19,014 nucleotides of DNA from Bacteroidales bacterium (GTDB lineage: Bacteria; Bacteroidota; Bacteroidia; Bacteroidales; WCHB1-69): contig JAAYQB010000161.1 of NCBI GenBank assembly GCA_012519525.1, positions 1 to 19,014 of the forward strand. Direction: 5' to 3'. The position numbers were made by a program, and so were the translations under genes. The notes beneath the pieces were generated by a model. The model was not told where the DNA came from and ran no database searches. It saw only the letters and a list, made by a program, of their open reading frames with translations. Positions 6,806-15,130 of the stretch are shown here, in pieces (position 1 is the first letter of the stretch; each line of letters begins with the position of its first letter).

Positions 6806-7834
6806 TTATTCTATACTTATTTCTCCTCTTAAAGAACGCTGCATATAATATTTTATTTCCTCATTATTAAGTCCTTGACCTATCAAATACATCAACTTTA
6901 CGACAGCAGCTTCGGTGGTAATATCATAACCGCTAATCACTCCAATATTTCCTAATTCCACACTGGTACCGTATTTTCCCATTTCGACCATTCCTCCCCC
7001 TTTGCATTGCGTTACATTCACTATAATTAATCCATTATCAATCGATTCCTTTAAAAGAGAAAGAAAGTCTTTATTCGTAGGGGCATTTCCCGAACCAAAA
7101 GTCTCCATAATAACGGCTCTTAAGTTCGGCGTATTCAATATTGCCGTAATAGCTTGCCGTGTAATTCCGGGATAGAGCTTTAGAATCGTAATATTATCGT
7201 CCATTTCGGTATGTAAAACGAGATTGCTCTTATTTATTTTTTTTATATATGCTTCATTGTACTTTATCTTCACTCCTACCTCTGCCAACTTTGGATAATT
7301 AGAAGAGGAAAAGGCATTGAATTGCTCTGTATTATCTTTATAGGTACGATTGCCTCTAAAAAGTACATTTTTAAAACAAATACATACTTCAGGCACACGA
7401 GGACGGTCATCTTGATAATCGGCTGCTATTTCGATAGCGTTTAAAATATTTTCTCTTCCATCGGTACGCATAACTTCTAATGAAAGTTGTGAGCCTGTCA
7501 GTATTACCGGTTTTGCTAAATTTTCCAATAAAAAACTCAAAGCCGATGCGGTATAAGACATAGTATCTGTTCCATGCAAAACCACAAAGCCGTCGTAAAG
7601 TTCATAATTATTGTATATTTCTTTTGCCAAACGTATCCAAAAATCAGGATTGGTATTCGAAGAATCTATCAAAGGTAATAATTTCACAAAATCTATCCTT
7701 GCATCCACAAGTTTAAGCATAGGTAAATAATCGTAAATATTATTAAAATCAAATGGTTCTAAGGCTTTTGTTTGATTGTTTTTTATCATACCAATTGTTC
7801 CGCCTGTATAAATAACTAAAATTTTACGTTCCAT
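6806..7834 (-). CDS. ansA: Type I (cytoplasmic) L-asparaginase
   Basis: Hydrolyses asparagine to aspartate and ammonia. The 342-aa length and lack of a signal peptide fit the cytoplasmic type I (AnsA) subfamily. Both threonine motifs of the asparaginase/glutaminase family are intact: YTGGTIGM with catalytic T13, and VVLHGTDTMSY with T89 and D90. Substrate-binding LIDSSN at about 55-60 and the tight-turn block ILTGSQL are also present. It is the last gene of the minus-strand operon, its start overlapping the nth stop by 19 nt, so it depends on that transcript. A metabolic link to nth is not evident; the overlap is structural. Confidence 0.94.
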   Translation of the reverse strand: MERKILVIYTGGTIGMIKNNQTKALEPFDFNNIYDYLPMLKLVDARIDFVKLLPLIDSSNTNPDFWIRLAKEIYNNYELYDGFVVLHGTDTMSYTASALSFLLENLAKPVILTGSQLSLEVMRTDGRENILNAIEIAADYQDDRPRVPEVCICFKNVLFRGNRTYKDNTEQFNAFSSSNYPKLAEVGVKIKYNEAYIKKINKSNLVLHTEMDDNITILKLYPGITRQAITAILNTPNLRAVIMETFGSGNAPTNKDFLSLLKESIDNGLIIVNVTQCKGGGMVEMGKYGTSVELGNIGVISGYDITTEAAVVKLMYLIGQGLNNEEIKYYMQRSLRGEISIE

Positions 7835-8487
7835 AAAGATGTATTTTTATTGATGTTTTTTTGAAAATATTGACAAACCTCCTTTATCCCACATTGACTA
7901 CAAAGCGGTTTTCGAGCTACGCAAACATAACGACCATGAAGAATCAGCCAATGATGTGCTTTTGAGATGAGTTCCTGAGGAATATGTTCTATTAATTGTT
8001 TTTCAGTATCCAACGGATTTTTAGCGTTGTGCGTTAGCCCTATACGGGCAGCAACACGAAAAACGTGTGTGTCTACCGCCATCGCCGGTTGATTAAAAGC
8101 TACCGATAGAATTACGTTGGCTGTTTTCCGTCCTACTCCCGGTAGTTTTTGTAAATCTTCCATATTGTCAGGAACATTTCCGTTAAAGTCTTTTATCAGC
8201 ATTGTCGCAATTCCTTTTAGGTATTTCGACTTACTATTGGGATAAGAAATGCTTTTGATAACTTCAAAAATTTCTTCTATGCTTGCTTCGGCTAATTGCA
8301 CCGGTGACGGGAAATGCCGAAAGAAAACAGGGGTTACCATATTTACTCGTTTATCAGTACATTGAGCCGACAAAACCACAGCAACTAAAAGTTCATAGGT
8401 AGTTTTATAGCGTAATTCCGTCGTAACATTCGGTTGATGTTTGCTAAAATAGTCAATAACATAGGCATAGCGTTCTTTTTTAGTCAT
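7816..8487 (-). CDS. nth: Endonuclease III (iron-sulfur DNA glycosylase/AP lyase)
   Basis: Removes oxidised pyrimidines and nicks the abasic site in base-excision repair. The 223-aa protein has the helix-hairpin-helix LPGVGRKTANV with catalytic lysine K121, the catalytic aspartate D139 in VDTHVFRV, and the [4Fe-4S] ligands C189, C196, C199 and C205 in the exact C-x6-C-x2-C-x5-C spacing of E. coli Nth. The tail extends about 18 residues past the cluster and overlaps ansA by 19 nt. The start overlaps the preceding lipoprotein gene by 8 nt. Both overlaps point to translational coupling within the operon. Confidence 0.96.
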   Translation of the reverse strand: MTKKERYAYVIDYFSKHQPNVTTELRYKTTYELLVAVVLSAQCTDKRVNMVTPVFFRHFPSPVQLAEASIEEIFEVIKSISYPNSKSKYLKGIATMLIKDFNGNVPDNMEDLQKLPGVGRKTANVILSVAFNQPAMAVDTHVFRVAARIGLTHNAKNPLDTEKQLIEHIPQELISKAHHWLILHGRYVCVARKPLCSQCGIKEVCQYFQKNINKNTSLWNVKF

Positions 8488-9184
8488 GTTCCAATCTTTC
8501 TTTTAACGCTATCACATGTTGATTAGAAGGATAAGCTATGCTTAACTCTTTTATCATTTTATCTAACAGCTCTTTATCTTCGATATCTGAAAAGAAATTT
8601 CTATGCCCGATTTTTTGATAAAATGCAGATATACTTGCTAATTTATTAGGATGTTGTATGATAAAATCCCTTAAATAATTTTTATAGTATTCAAAATTAT
8701 GATAGTAACAAGAGTCTAATTGTGTTCGGATGGAATCAAAGGCTTCCGTGTCTTTATAAGCCACAAATATTTTAGCCAACGAATCTGTAATTAAATACAT
8801 TTCATGTACTTTTCTATTGACTTCGAGAAAAAGTTTCGACTCTTCATTGCCTATAATATTTTGTGTGTTTTTAATACATAGCAAATCGCCCGTTAACGAA
8901 ATATTATCTTTATCGCCTGCTATAAATGTTATAAAAGTAGTATCATCGAAGCGAATACGATAAAATCCTTTTTCTATAGTATTTACAAAATATGAAAAAC
9001 CATTGTTGATTAACAAAATTGTATCCAAAGCAGCTATTTCATAAGGGCGTACCTCATCTAAGACACAATAAGCATAATGATTGTTTTCAAATTTACCTTT
9101 TACTGTAAATCCATTTTCCTTACAAGCTGTAAATCCTATCAATAAACTGATAACAACTGCTATAATTATTTTATTTTTCATCAT
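8480..9184 (-). CDS. Putative lipoprotein with DUF4369-like domain
   Basis: About 234 aa. Residues 1-20 form a lipoprotein signal (MMKNKIIIAVVISLLIGFTA) with the lipobox cysteine at C21, so the product is expected to be lipidated and periplasmic or outer-membrane bound. Residues about 24-110 (FTVKGKFENNHYAYCVLDEV onward, ending FIAGDKDNISLTGDL) resemble DUF4369, the beta-sandwich that usually precedes a thioredoxin/AhpC-TSA domain in Bacteroidota. The rest (about 120-234) is helical and charged, and no CxxC or thioredoxin fold is present. I chose the ATG at 9184 (or 9181) because the lipobox follows it directly; an upstream in-frame ATG at 9220 would add 12 residues before the signal. The gene overlaps the ligase gene by 14 nt. 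Function unknown. Confidence 0.78.
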   Translation of the reverse strand: MMKNKIIIAVVISLLIGFTACKENGFTVKGKFENNHYAYCVLDEVRPYEIAALDTILLINNGFSYFVNTIEKGFYRIRFDDTTFITFIAGDKDNISLTGDLLCIKNTQNIIGNEESKLFLEVNRKVHEMYLITDSLAKIFVAYKDTEAFDSIRTQLDSCYYHNFEYYKNYLRDFIIQHPNKLASISAFYQKIGHRNFFSDIEDKELLDKMIKELSIAYPSNQHVIALKERLEHD

Positions 9185-10667
9185 TAGAAGATATATTTGA
9201 TTGATTTTTACGATAAACATCTAAAGCTACAATTACCGCCATTGCACCAAAAACGGGAACTGCCAATTTATCCGTATCTAAAAAATTATTTAAAAAACCA
9301 TGTGTATAATAAGTTGTTAAAGCCAACACACACATCAAGCTAATGATGCGTATGTTTTTATCTTTTTCTTTACGATAAATATTAATTCCGCTATAAAAAA
9401 CCGTGATTACTAAGAAAATCACACTCAAAGTACCTAATATGCCCGATTCGGAAAGAGGTCCTAAATACTCGCTATGTGCATTGCCCCCATCTCCCGAATT
9501 GGTAGTGATAATTGTACGGTATTTAGATCGTTGAAAAGGTGCATATTGAAACTGATAAGTACCGGGTCCAAAACCAAAAACGGGACGTTCTTTAAACATA
9601 CTTACGGCAGATGACCAACGATTAATACGTTCTACATTAGAAGCATCCGACGAAATATTAGTGATGGATTGAATGTGTTCATAAAAGTCGGTAGAAGATT
9701 CTTGCTCATTTTTATTGATTTGATGCAGTAAAAGCGACTGAAATGTAAATAGTAAAACAAGCATTGTTGCAAAAGCAATGAGAACGGTTTTTATTTTAAC
9801 TTTAAAAAACAATAACATCCCAACTCCTACCGCAACAATAAGGCTCAGCCACGCCGCACGACTAAAGGACAGGAATAAACCTATCAACATAATAATCATT
9901 AAAATAGACGATAAAAAACGTTGTTTTTTAGTGAGTGCCGGCAAAAACATCATTCCTGCCGTAATGCAAACAAAAAATGCAAGCACAGCACCGTAAGCCG
10001 TATGGTCGTTGTAATAAGGACTCATAATCCAATGACTTACTTTTTCCACATCTCCCATTTGCATGTGTTTGTAAGACGTCATAAGCACAATAACAGCTAA
10101 ACCCAAGGCATAACTTAAAAAGAAAGTAACACTCCTTTTGATGTCTTTGTTAACTAATTGTGCTAAAAGAAAAAAACTTGGAATAATAAACCAAAGTTTG
10201 CTCAATAAAAATTTAAAAGACACCCAAGGCAAAACACTGGTTATTGAAGTAATAAAAATCCAAAATAAATAAAAAATAATTGCCGCAGCAACCGGATGTT
10301 TGGCAATAGCCAATGTATAGTGGTTTTCATACAAAACACGAGCAATAAAAATAAATGTAATTGCCACCAATAAAATTTCGCCGGGAAATGACAATCCAAA
10401 ATCAATTTCGGGTATAAACTCTTTGATATCAATCGAAAAAGGGACAATAAAAGCAGTGAGATACAACAATACATCTATTCGGAAAAACAACAAATAAACG
10501 ATAAAAACAATCGCTACGCTGTAAGGAAACCACAAGATTTCATGCTTAATAAAAAAAGCACAAAACACTAAAAAAAACAGACTAATTAATCCGATTATTA
10601 ATTGATGTCGTTCTTTTTTTAAAAATACACGTACTTTATAAAGAAAATGTTGCAATGTCATTCTCAA
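9171..10667 (-). CDS. O-antigen ligase / Wzy-type polymerase-like membrane protein
   Basis: A 498-aa integral inner-membrane protein with roughly ten to twelve predicted hydrophobic helices and a large periplasmic loop (about 320-405). The loop carries FGFGPGTYQFQYAP and NAHSEYLGPLSESG (H398), a pattern typical of the O-antigen ligase (WaaL)/Wzy superfamily, which joins or polymerises undecaprenyl-linked glycans at the periplasmic face. Ligase and polymerase cannot be separated by sequence alone. It starts 6 nt after the Wzz-like gene, the natural partner for chain-length control. No flippase (Wzx) or glycosyltransferases are nearby, so the full polysaccharide pathway must be elsewhere. Confidence 0.85.
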   Translation of the reverse strand: MRMTLQHFLYKVRVFLKKERHQLIIGLISLFFLVFCAFFIKHEILWFPYSVAIVFIVYLLFFRIDVLLYLTAFIVPFSIDIKEFIPEIDFGLSFPGEILLVAITFIFIARVLYENHYTLAIAKHPVAAAIIFYLFWIFITSITSVLPWVSFKFLLSKLWFIIPSFFLLAQLVNKDIKRSVTFFLSYALGLAVIVLMTSYKHMQMGDVEKVSHWIMSPYYNDHTAYGAVLAFFVCITAGMMFLPALTKKQRFLSSILMIIMLIGLFLSFSRAAWLSLIVAVGVGMLLFFKVKIKTVLIAFATMLVLLFTFQSLLLHQINKNEQESSTDFYEHIQSITNISSDASNVERINRWSSAVSMFKERPVFGFGPGTYQFQYAPFQRSKYRTIITTNSGDGGNAHSEYLGPLSESGILGTLSVIFLVITVFYSGINIYRKEKDKNIRIISLMCVLALTTYYTHGFLNNFLDTDKLAVPVFGAMAVIVALDVYRKNQSNISSNDEK

Positions 10668-10673
10668 TAAAAA

Positions 10674-11720
10674 TTACTCTTTTTTTCTAATTTGTTTCCC
10701 TATATCTTGAAATCCTCTTTTAATGTTTTCTTGAAAAATAAGTAAAAAGACAGTCAAAGACAACACACAAACAGTTGTTACTATGACTATAAGCATTTTA
10801 TTAGGGTATGATTTTTTATCGGCAGGCACTGCCTTTTCAACAACAAATTTTTGCGGTAAACTATAAGAAGCGTCAACACGAGTGTTCTGATATTTTTCTT
10901 GAAACAATTTTTGAGCTTCTTTTAAATAAAACAAGCGGTCTCTCACAGAAACATAAATCGGTCCGTATTTTTCAAGCACAACCAACTCGTCTTTGATTCG
11001 CTTTACTGCTACCGTATTTCCTTTTGCCAACTCAATAGCGTATTGTTGCATTAATCTTTCCGATTGCGATTCATAATCATAAACCCCATGACTCATAATT
11101 CGCGACAAAGAATCCGTTAGCGACATTACGAGTGCATCCGTGAGTTTCATTTCTTCTTCTAAAATATTAAAGGCTTCGATTGAACGTTGTTGAATAATTT
11201 GACGTTTCAATATGTCGTAATAATCTGCAATTTCGTTGGCGATATCTGCCGCTAATTGAGGGTCGGTATCCATTACCGTTATTTCAACTGCAAGATTATC
11301 GGTACGTGAAAACTGCACATTGTTTTTAACGTATTTATAAAGCTTTGTTTTCCAATATTTTTTATTTGTATCAATATTGTAATGCTCTACTAAATTATAT
11401 TTTTCAATAATATGGTCTTTGATTTCCCTTGAGTTTAATATTTGTATCATTTGTTCTATATGTGCATCATCGCCAAATTGGGTAACATCAAGAAATTCAT
11501 TATAATTTCCCTCTGCAAGAATAAGTTGAGAAACAGCATTGCTTGAAGTCGAAAACATAATGACAGAAGATTTGTATTTTGGCTTAATAAACAAGGGCGT
11601 TGAGAAAACAAAAGCCACTACTGCGGATATTAATCCTATAAAAACCAATAATTTCCAATATTTAAACAGAAGTAAAAGAATGTGAAAACCTGAGCGTTCG
11701 GTCGTTTTTTGCTTTGCCAT
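10674..11720 (-). CDS. Wzz-like polysaccharide chain-length determinant
   Basis: A 348-aa inner-membrane protein with the Wzz/PCP architecture: a short cytoplasmic N-terminus, TM1 at about 24-40, a long periplasmic domain (about 45-305) rich in coiled-coil helix (around 170-290), a proline-containing segment before TM2 (SYPNK), TM2 at about 309-329 and a basic cytoplasmic tail. Near-TM2 block LPQKFVVEKAVPADKKSYPN matches the GNVR/Wzz C-terminal signature. No tyrosine-kinase domain follows, so it is a PCP-1-like modulator of O-antigen or other glycan length. It is the first gene of the five-gene minus operon; a clear TAnnTTTG promoter was not found in the 185-nt divergent gap. Confidence 0.85.
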   Translation of the reverse strand: MAKQKTTERSGFHILLLLFKYWKLLVFIGLISAVVAFVFSTPLFIKPKYKSSVIMFSTSSNAVSQLILAEGNYNEFLDVTQFGDDAHIEQMIQILNSREIKDHIIEKYNLVEHYNIDTNKKYWKTKLYKYVKNNVQFSRTDNLAVEITVMDTDPQLAADIANEIADYYDILKRQIIQQRSIEAFNILEEEMKLTDALVMSLTDSLSRIMSHGVYDYESQSERLMQQYAIELAKGNTVAVKRIKDELVVLEKYGPIYVSVRDRLFYLKEAQKLFQEKYQNTRVDASYSLPQKFVVEKAVPADKKSYPNKMLIVIVTTVCVLSLTVFLLIFQENIKRGFQDIGKQIRKKE

Positions 11721-11866
11721 GAAGTTATGAATTATTAAATGAGTTATTAAAATTTTTAAAGTAAATAGTAAACGTAATATTTAAGATTTTATGATATAAA
11801 TTATCCATTACTTATTCAAAAAATAAATATTTTCTATTTGTCGGCAAATAATATAGTTTTTTTTTA

Positions 11867-11874
11867 TACTTTTA
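11867..11874 (+). promoter_or_regulatory. Possible -7 promoter element for the barrel-exporter operon
   Basis: TACTTTTA differs from TAnnTTTG only at the last base and lies 31 nt before the ATG at 11906, after a T-tract. The nearest TTG (11838-11840) gives a 26-nt spacer, longer than usual. It is the best candidate in the divergent gap but weak. Confidence 0.3.
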
Positions 11875-11905
11875 CACGTTAAGCAAAAGACACTTAAAAA
11901 AATAA

Positions 11906-14900
11906 ATGATAAAATTGAAAAAAAAGCAATTATCACGGTTATTGTTAAAACATATACTATTTATTTGCTTATACTTCTCATTTTATAATGCAGAAGCTCA
12001 ATTTTATAATGGCTCACAATTAAGTTTCGGAAAAGGCAGAGTACAAACTCATCAAAACATTTGGTCTTATTATCGAACTGCTTTAGCGGATATCTATTTC
12101 TATCCTCAAGGCAAAAGTTTAGCCGAATACGTTGCAAAAGAAACGCAAGTTTTGATACCCGAAATCGAAAAAAAATTAAAATATACCCTAACAAACAAAA
12201 TTCAAATTATTATTTATTCACGCCATTCCGATTATATGCAATCAAATATCGGATTAGAAGTCGAGAATTTTTATAATACGGGGGGAGTTACACCTATTTA
12301 CGGTCATAAAATTTTTCTCTATTTCAATGGCAACATCAACGATTTTCGAGAAAGCCTAAAAGCCGGATTAGTAGGCTTGTTTATTAATCGTATTATAAGA
12401 GGAAATAATATATTAACCAAATTAACTTCCGCCGATTTAGTAGCTATTCCTTATTGGTTTACCGATGGCATGAGTGCTTATTTCAGCAAGGAATGGACAG
12501 CCGAAATCGACAATATGATTAGAGACGGCATTCTCAGCGACAGGTATCGTAAATTGCATAATTTGCCGATTGCCGAACAAGCTATTGCAGGATATTCATT
12601 CTGGCATTATATTGCACGTGAATATGGCGAAAATATGATAATCAACATATTACATTATATTCGTTCGTTAAAAAATTACGAAAGAGTAGCTCAAGTAACT
12701 TTGGGAATCAACTTTGAACAATTGACCGATAATTGGATAGATTATTACACTAAACAATATTTGACACATCCCGATTACAATTATCCCGACAACACCTTAT
12801 TGGAAAAATACAAAAAACACACACGTTATCTACATCCCAAAACATCGCCTGACGGAAAAAACATCGCCTATATTACCAATCAAGAAGGAAAAGTAAAAGT
12901 GCTGATTTATAACAAAGAAACTAAGAAAACAAAATGTATTTACCGATTTCATTATCGCATTGAAGAAAATCCCGACTATAGCTTTCCTTTGATAACATGG
13001 CATCCTAATTCTTCTACTCTTATGATGATAGTAGAAAAGAAAAGCAAAGTCTATATGATTCCCTATGATATGGAAGAAAAAAAATGGGGAGAAAAACAAA
13101 TTATTTTCACTCATAAAATCACCGACTTTTCTTATTCATCAGACGGCAAATACATTGCAATGTCGGCTATTAACAATGGACAATCGGATATTTATATATA
13201 TACCGTTGCCTCACGTTCGTTGGTTCCTGTTACCAATGACAAAGCCGATGATTTTGCCCCACGATTTATTGATAATAACAAGCGTTTGGTTTTCAGCTCA
13301 AACAGAAGTAATGACACGATTAACAAAGAAGAACAATCGAAAAGTTATCAATTCGGAAAATACGATTTATTTGTCTATAACCTTGAAACCAAAAGCACAA
13401 CACTACAGCGTATCACTGCCACACCCAATGCGGAAGAAATATATCCCGCTGAAATCGACAATGACTATATTACTTTTTTAAGCGATAATAACGGGATTTA
13501 CAATCGTTATCTTGGTAAATTTACTTACGAAATCAGCCATATTGACACAGGCATTCACTACACTAATAAATTCACTAATTATCCTATCAGCAATAGCGAC
13601 AACGGTATTTTATACCAAGATATCAACATCAATGAACAGAGCATTATTGATGTCGTTTTATACAAAGGAAAATACATTATAAGAAAAGAAAACTTTCCTT
13701 CTATTGCCGCTTTACCTGAAAAAAATTTAACGAAAACTATCAATCAATTATACCAATCGACTAAAGAACAGCTACAAGATTCATTATCAAAGACAGAAGA
13801 ACCCGTTCGACATCAAAAACGTTTTCAATTTGTTAAATTAATCGAACTCAACGACACTGCCTATGCAAAAAGACAATCGTTAACTACGGATATGAACGAA
13901 ACCGGAGAAGGAATAGAAAAAATGACGCTTGTTCCTCGCGTATATCAAACGCAATATTCACTCAATTCATTTGCAGTACAAGCCGATTTTAGTTTCTTAA
14001 ACATTTCCTATCAACAATTTGTACACTCTTCGAATCCTATTTATCTCAATCCGGGCTTGAATCTTTTCACGATGATAGAAGCAAAAGATTTAATGGAAGA
14101 CCATCGTTTAATAGGCGGCGTACGCCTCTCTGTCGACTTAAACAAAGAATTTATTTTTAGTTACGAAGATTTTTCACAACGTTTGGAAAAACAAGTAGCT
14201 ATTTATTATCAATCTATTAAAAATATGAACTATAGCGGGTATTACGAAAGTCAGCAAAACACTTCTTTGTTTTACATTTTAAAATATCCTTTTGATAGAG
14301 TCAACAGCCTTCATTTTACAACTTCGCTGCGTCATAATCGTTACGCCCTAAAAGCTACCGACGACATAAGTTTGTATCAACCCAATATCAATTCTTTTTG
14401 GGTAGGAGTTAAAACCGAATACGTATTGGACTTTTCCGTTCCGCTATCAATGAATATGAAAAAAGGAATGAGAGGAAAAGCCTTTGCCGAATGGATGTGT
14501 ACGCCTAACAAAACATTTCTCAATATGGCGGTGATAGGGATAGACATGCGACACTACACCCCCTTGCACCGCAATATAGTTTGGGCAAATCGCTTTGCGG
14601 CAAGCACTTCGTTTGGAAAAAACAGACTTATTTATTATATGGGCGGTTTGGATAATTGGTGGTTTGCTAAATTCAATTCCGATATTTATGTAGATACCGG
14701 CATCAATTATACTTATCAGGCATTGGCTACGAATATGCGCGGTTTTAAGCAAAACATTCGTAACGGCACCAGCTTTTTTGTTTTTAATTCCGAGTTTCGT
14801 TTTTCCATCATTCAACTTATTATGAATAAACCGTTGAAAAACAACTTTTTAAACTCATTGCAAATAATTGCTTTCGGCGATATCGGAACCGCTTGGACAG

Positions 14901-15130
14901 GACCGTCGCCTTATTCGGAAAGCAATTCTTTGTTTAAGCAAATTATTCAATCAGGACCTTCTATCAAGATTACTCTCAACAAACAAACCGAGCCAATAGT
15001 AGCCGGATTCGGAACAGGAATACGATTTTTGCTGTTAGGCTATTTCTTACGCTTTGACTATGCATGGGGTATAGAAAATTATAAAATAAATAAAGGAATG
15101 TTTTATATATCTTTAAATTTAGATTTTTAA
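11906..15130 (+). CDS. Exported pseudo-peptidase / beta-propeller / outer-membrane barrel fusion protein
   Basis: A 1074-aa envelope protein in three parts. After a signal peptide (cleavage AEA31-Q32), residues about 40-290 resemble a peptidase MA-like (gluzincin) domain. The zinc-site helix reads LKAGLVGLF at 151-159 where LxHExxHxF would be expected, so the two His and the Glu appear replaced; PYWFTDGMSAYFS at 182-194 fits the following block with Asp187 in the glutamate position. Residues about 300-600 hold TolB/PD40-like beta-propeller blades (for example TSPDGKNIAYI, SSDGKYIAMSA, NKRLVFSSNRS). From about 690 to the end are amphipathic strands ending in LNLDF with a terminal Phe, the outer-membrane insertion signal of BamA/D15-like barrels. 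The stop overlaps the exporter start (TAATG). Automatic naming as TolB would mislead. Function unknown. Confidence 0.85.
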   Translation: MIKLKKKQLSRLLLKHILFICLYFSFYNAEAQFYNGSQLSFGKGRVQTHQNIWSYYRTALADIYFYPQGKSLAEYVAKETQVLIPEIEKKLKYTLTNKIQIIIYSRHSDYMQSNIGLEVENFYNTGGVTPIYGHKIFLYFNGNINDFRESLKAGLVGLFINRIIRGNNILTKLTSADLVAIPYWFTDGMSAYFSKEWTAEIDNMIRDGILSDRYRKLHNLPIAEQAIAGYSFWHYIAREYGENMIINILHYIRSLKNYERVAQVTLGINFEQLTDNWIDYYTKQYLTHPDYNYPDNTLLEKYKKHTRYLHPKTSPDGKNIAYITNQEGKVKVLIYNKETKKTKCIYRFHYRIEENPDYSFPLITWHPNSSTLMMIVEKKSKVYMIPYDMEEKKWGEKQIIFTHKITDFSYSSDGKYIAMSAINNGQSDIYIYTVASRSLVPVTNDKADDFAPRFIDNNKRLVFSSNRSNDTINKEEQSKSYQFGKYDLFVYNLETKSTTLQRITATPNAEEIYPAEIDNDYITFLSDNNGIYNRYLGKFTYEISHIDTGIHYTNKFTNYPISNSDNGILYQDININEQSIIDVVLYKGKYIIRKENFPSIAALPEKNLTKTINQLYQSTKEQLQDSLSKTEEPVRHQKRFQFVKLIELNDTAYAKRQSLTTDMNETGEGIEKMTLVPRVYQTQYSLNSFAVQADFSFLNISYQQFVHSSNPIYLNPGLNLFTMIEAKDLMEDHRLIGGVRLSVDLNKEFIFSYEDFSQRLEKQVAIYYQSIKNMNYSGYYESQQNTSLFYILKYPFDRVNSLHFTTSLRHNRYALKATDDISLYQPNINSFWVGVKTEYVLDFSVPLSMNMKKGMRGKAFAEWMCTPNKTFLNMAVIGIDMRHYTPLHRNIVWANRFAASTSFGKNRLIYYMGGLDNWWFAKFNSDIYVDTGINYTYQALATNMRGFKQNIRNGTSFFVFNSEFRFSIIQLIMNKPLKNNFLNSLQIIAFGDIGTAWTGPSPYSESNSLFKQIIQSGPSIKITLNKQTEPIVAGFGTGIRFLLLGYFLRFDYAWGIENYKINKGMFYISLNLDF

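Noticed and set aside
9185..9220. Twelve-codon upstream extension of the lipoprotein gene
   Set aside because: It would place charged and polar residues before a complete lipoprotein signal that starts at 9184.
14447..14815. Minus-strand frame of 122 codons inside the barrel gene
   Set aside because: It is a shadow of the beta-barrel coding region, with no promoter or recognisable protein features.
11906..15130. TolB of the Tol-Pal system
   Set aside because: Only the propeller is TolB-like; TolB has no peptidase-like domain or outer-membrane barrel, and no tolQ, tolR, tolA or pal is nearby.
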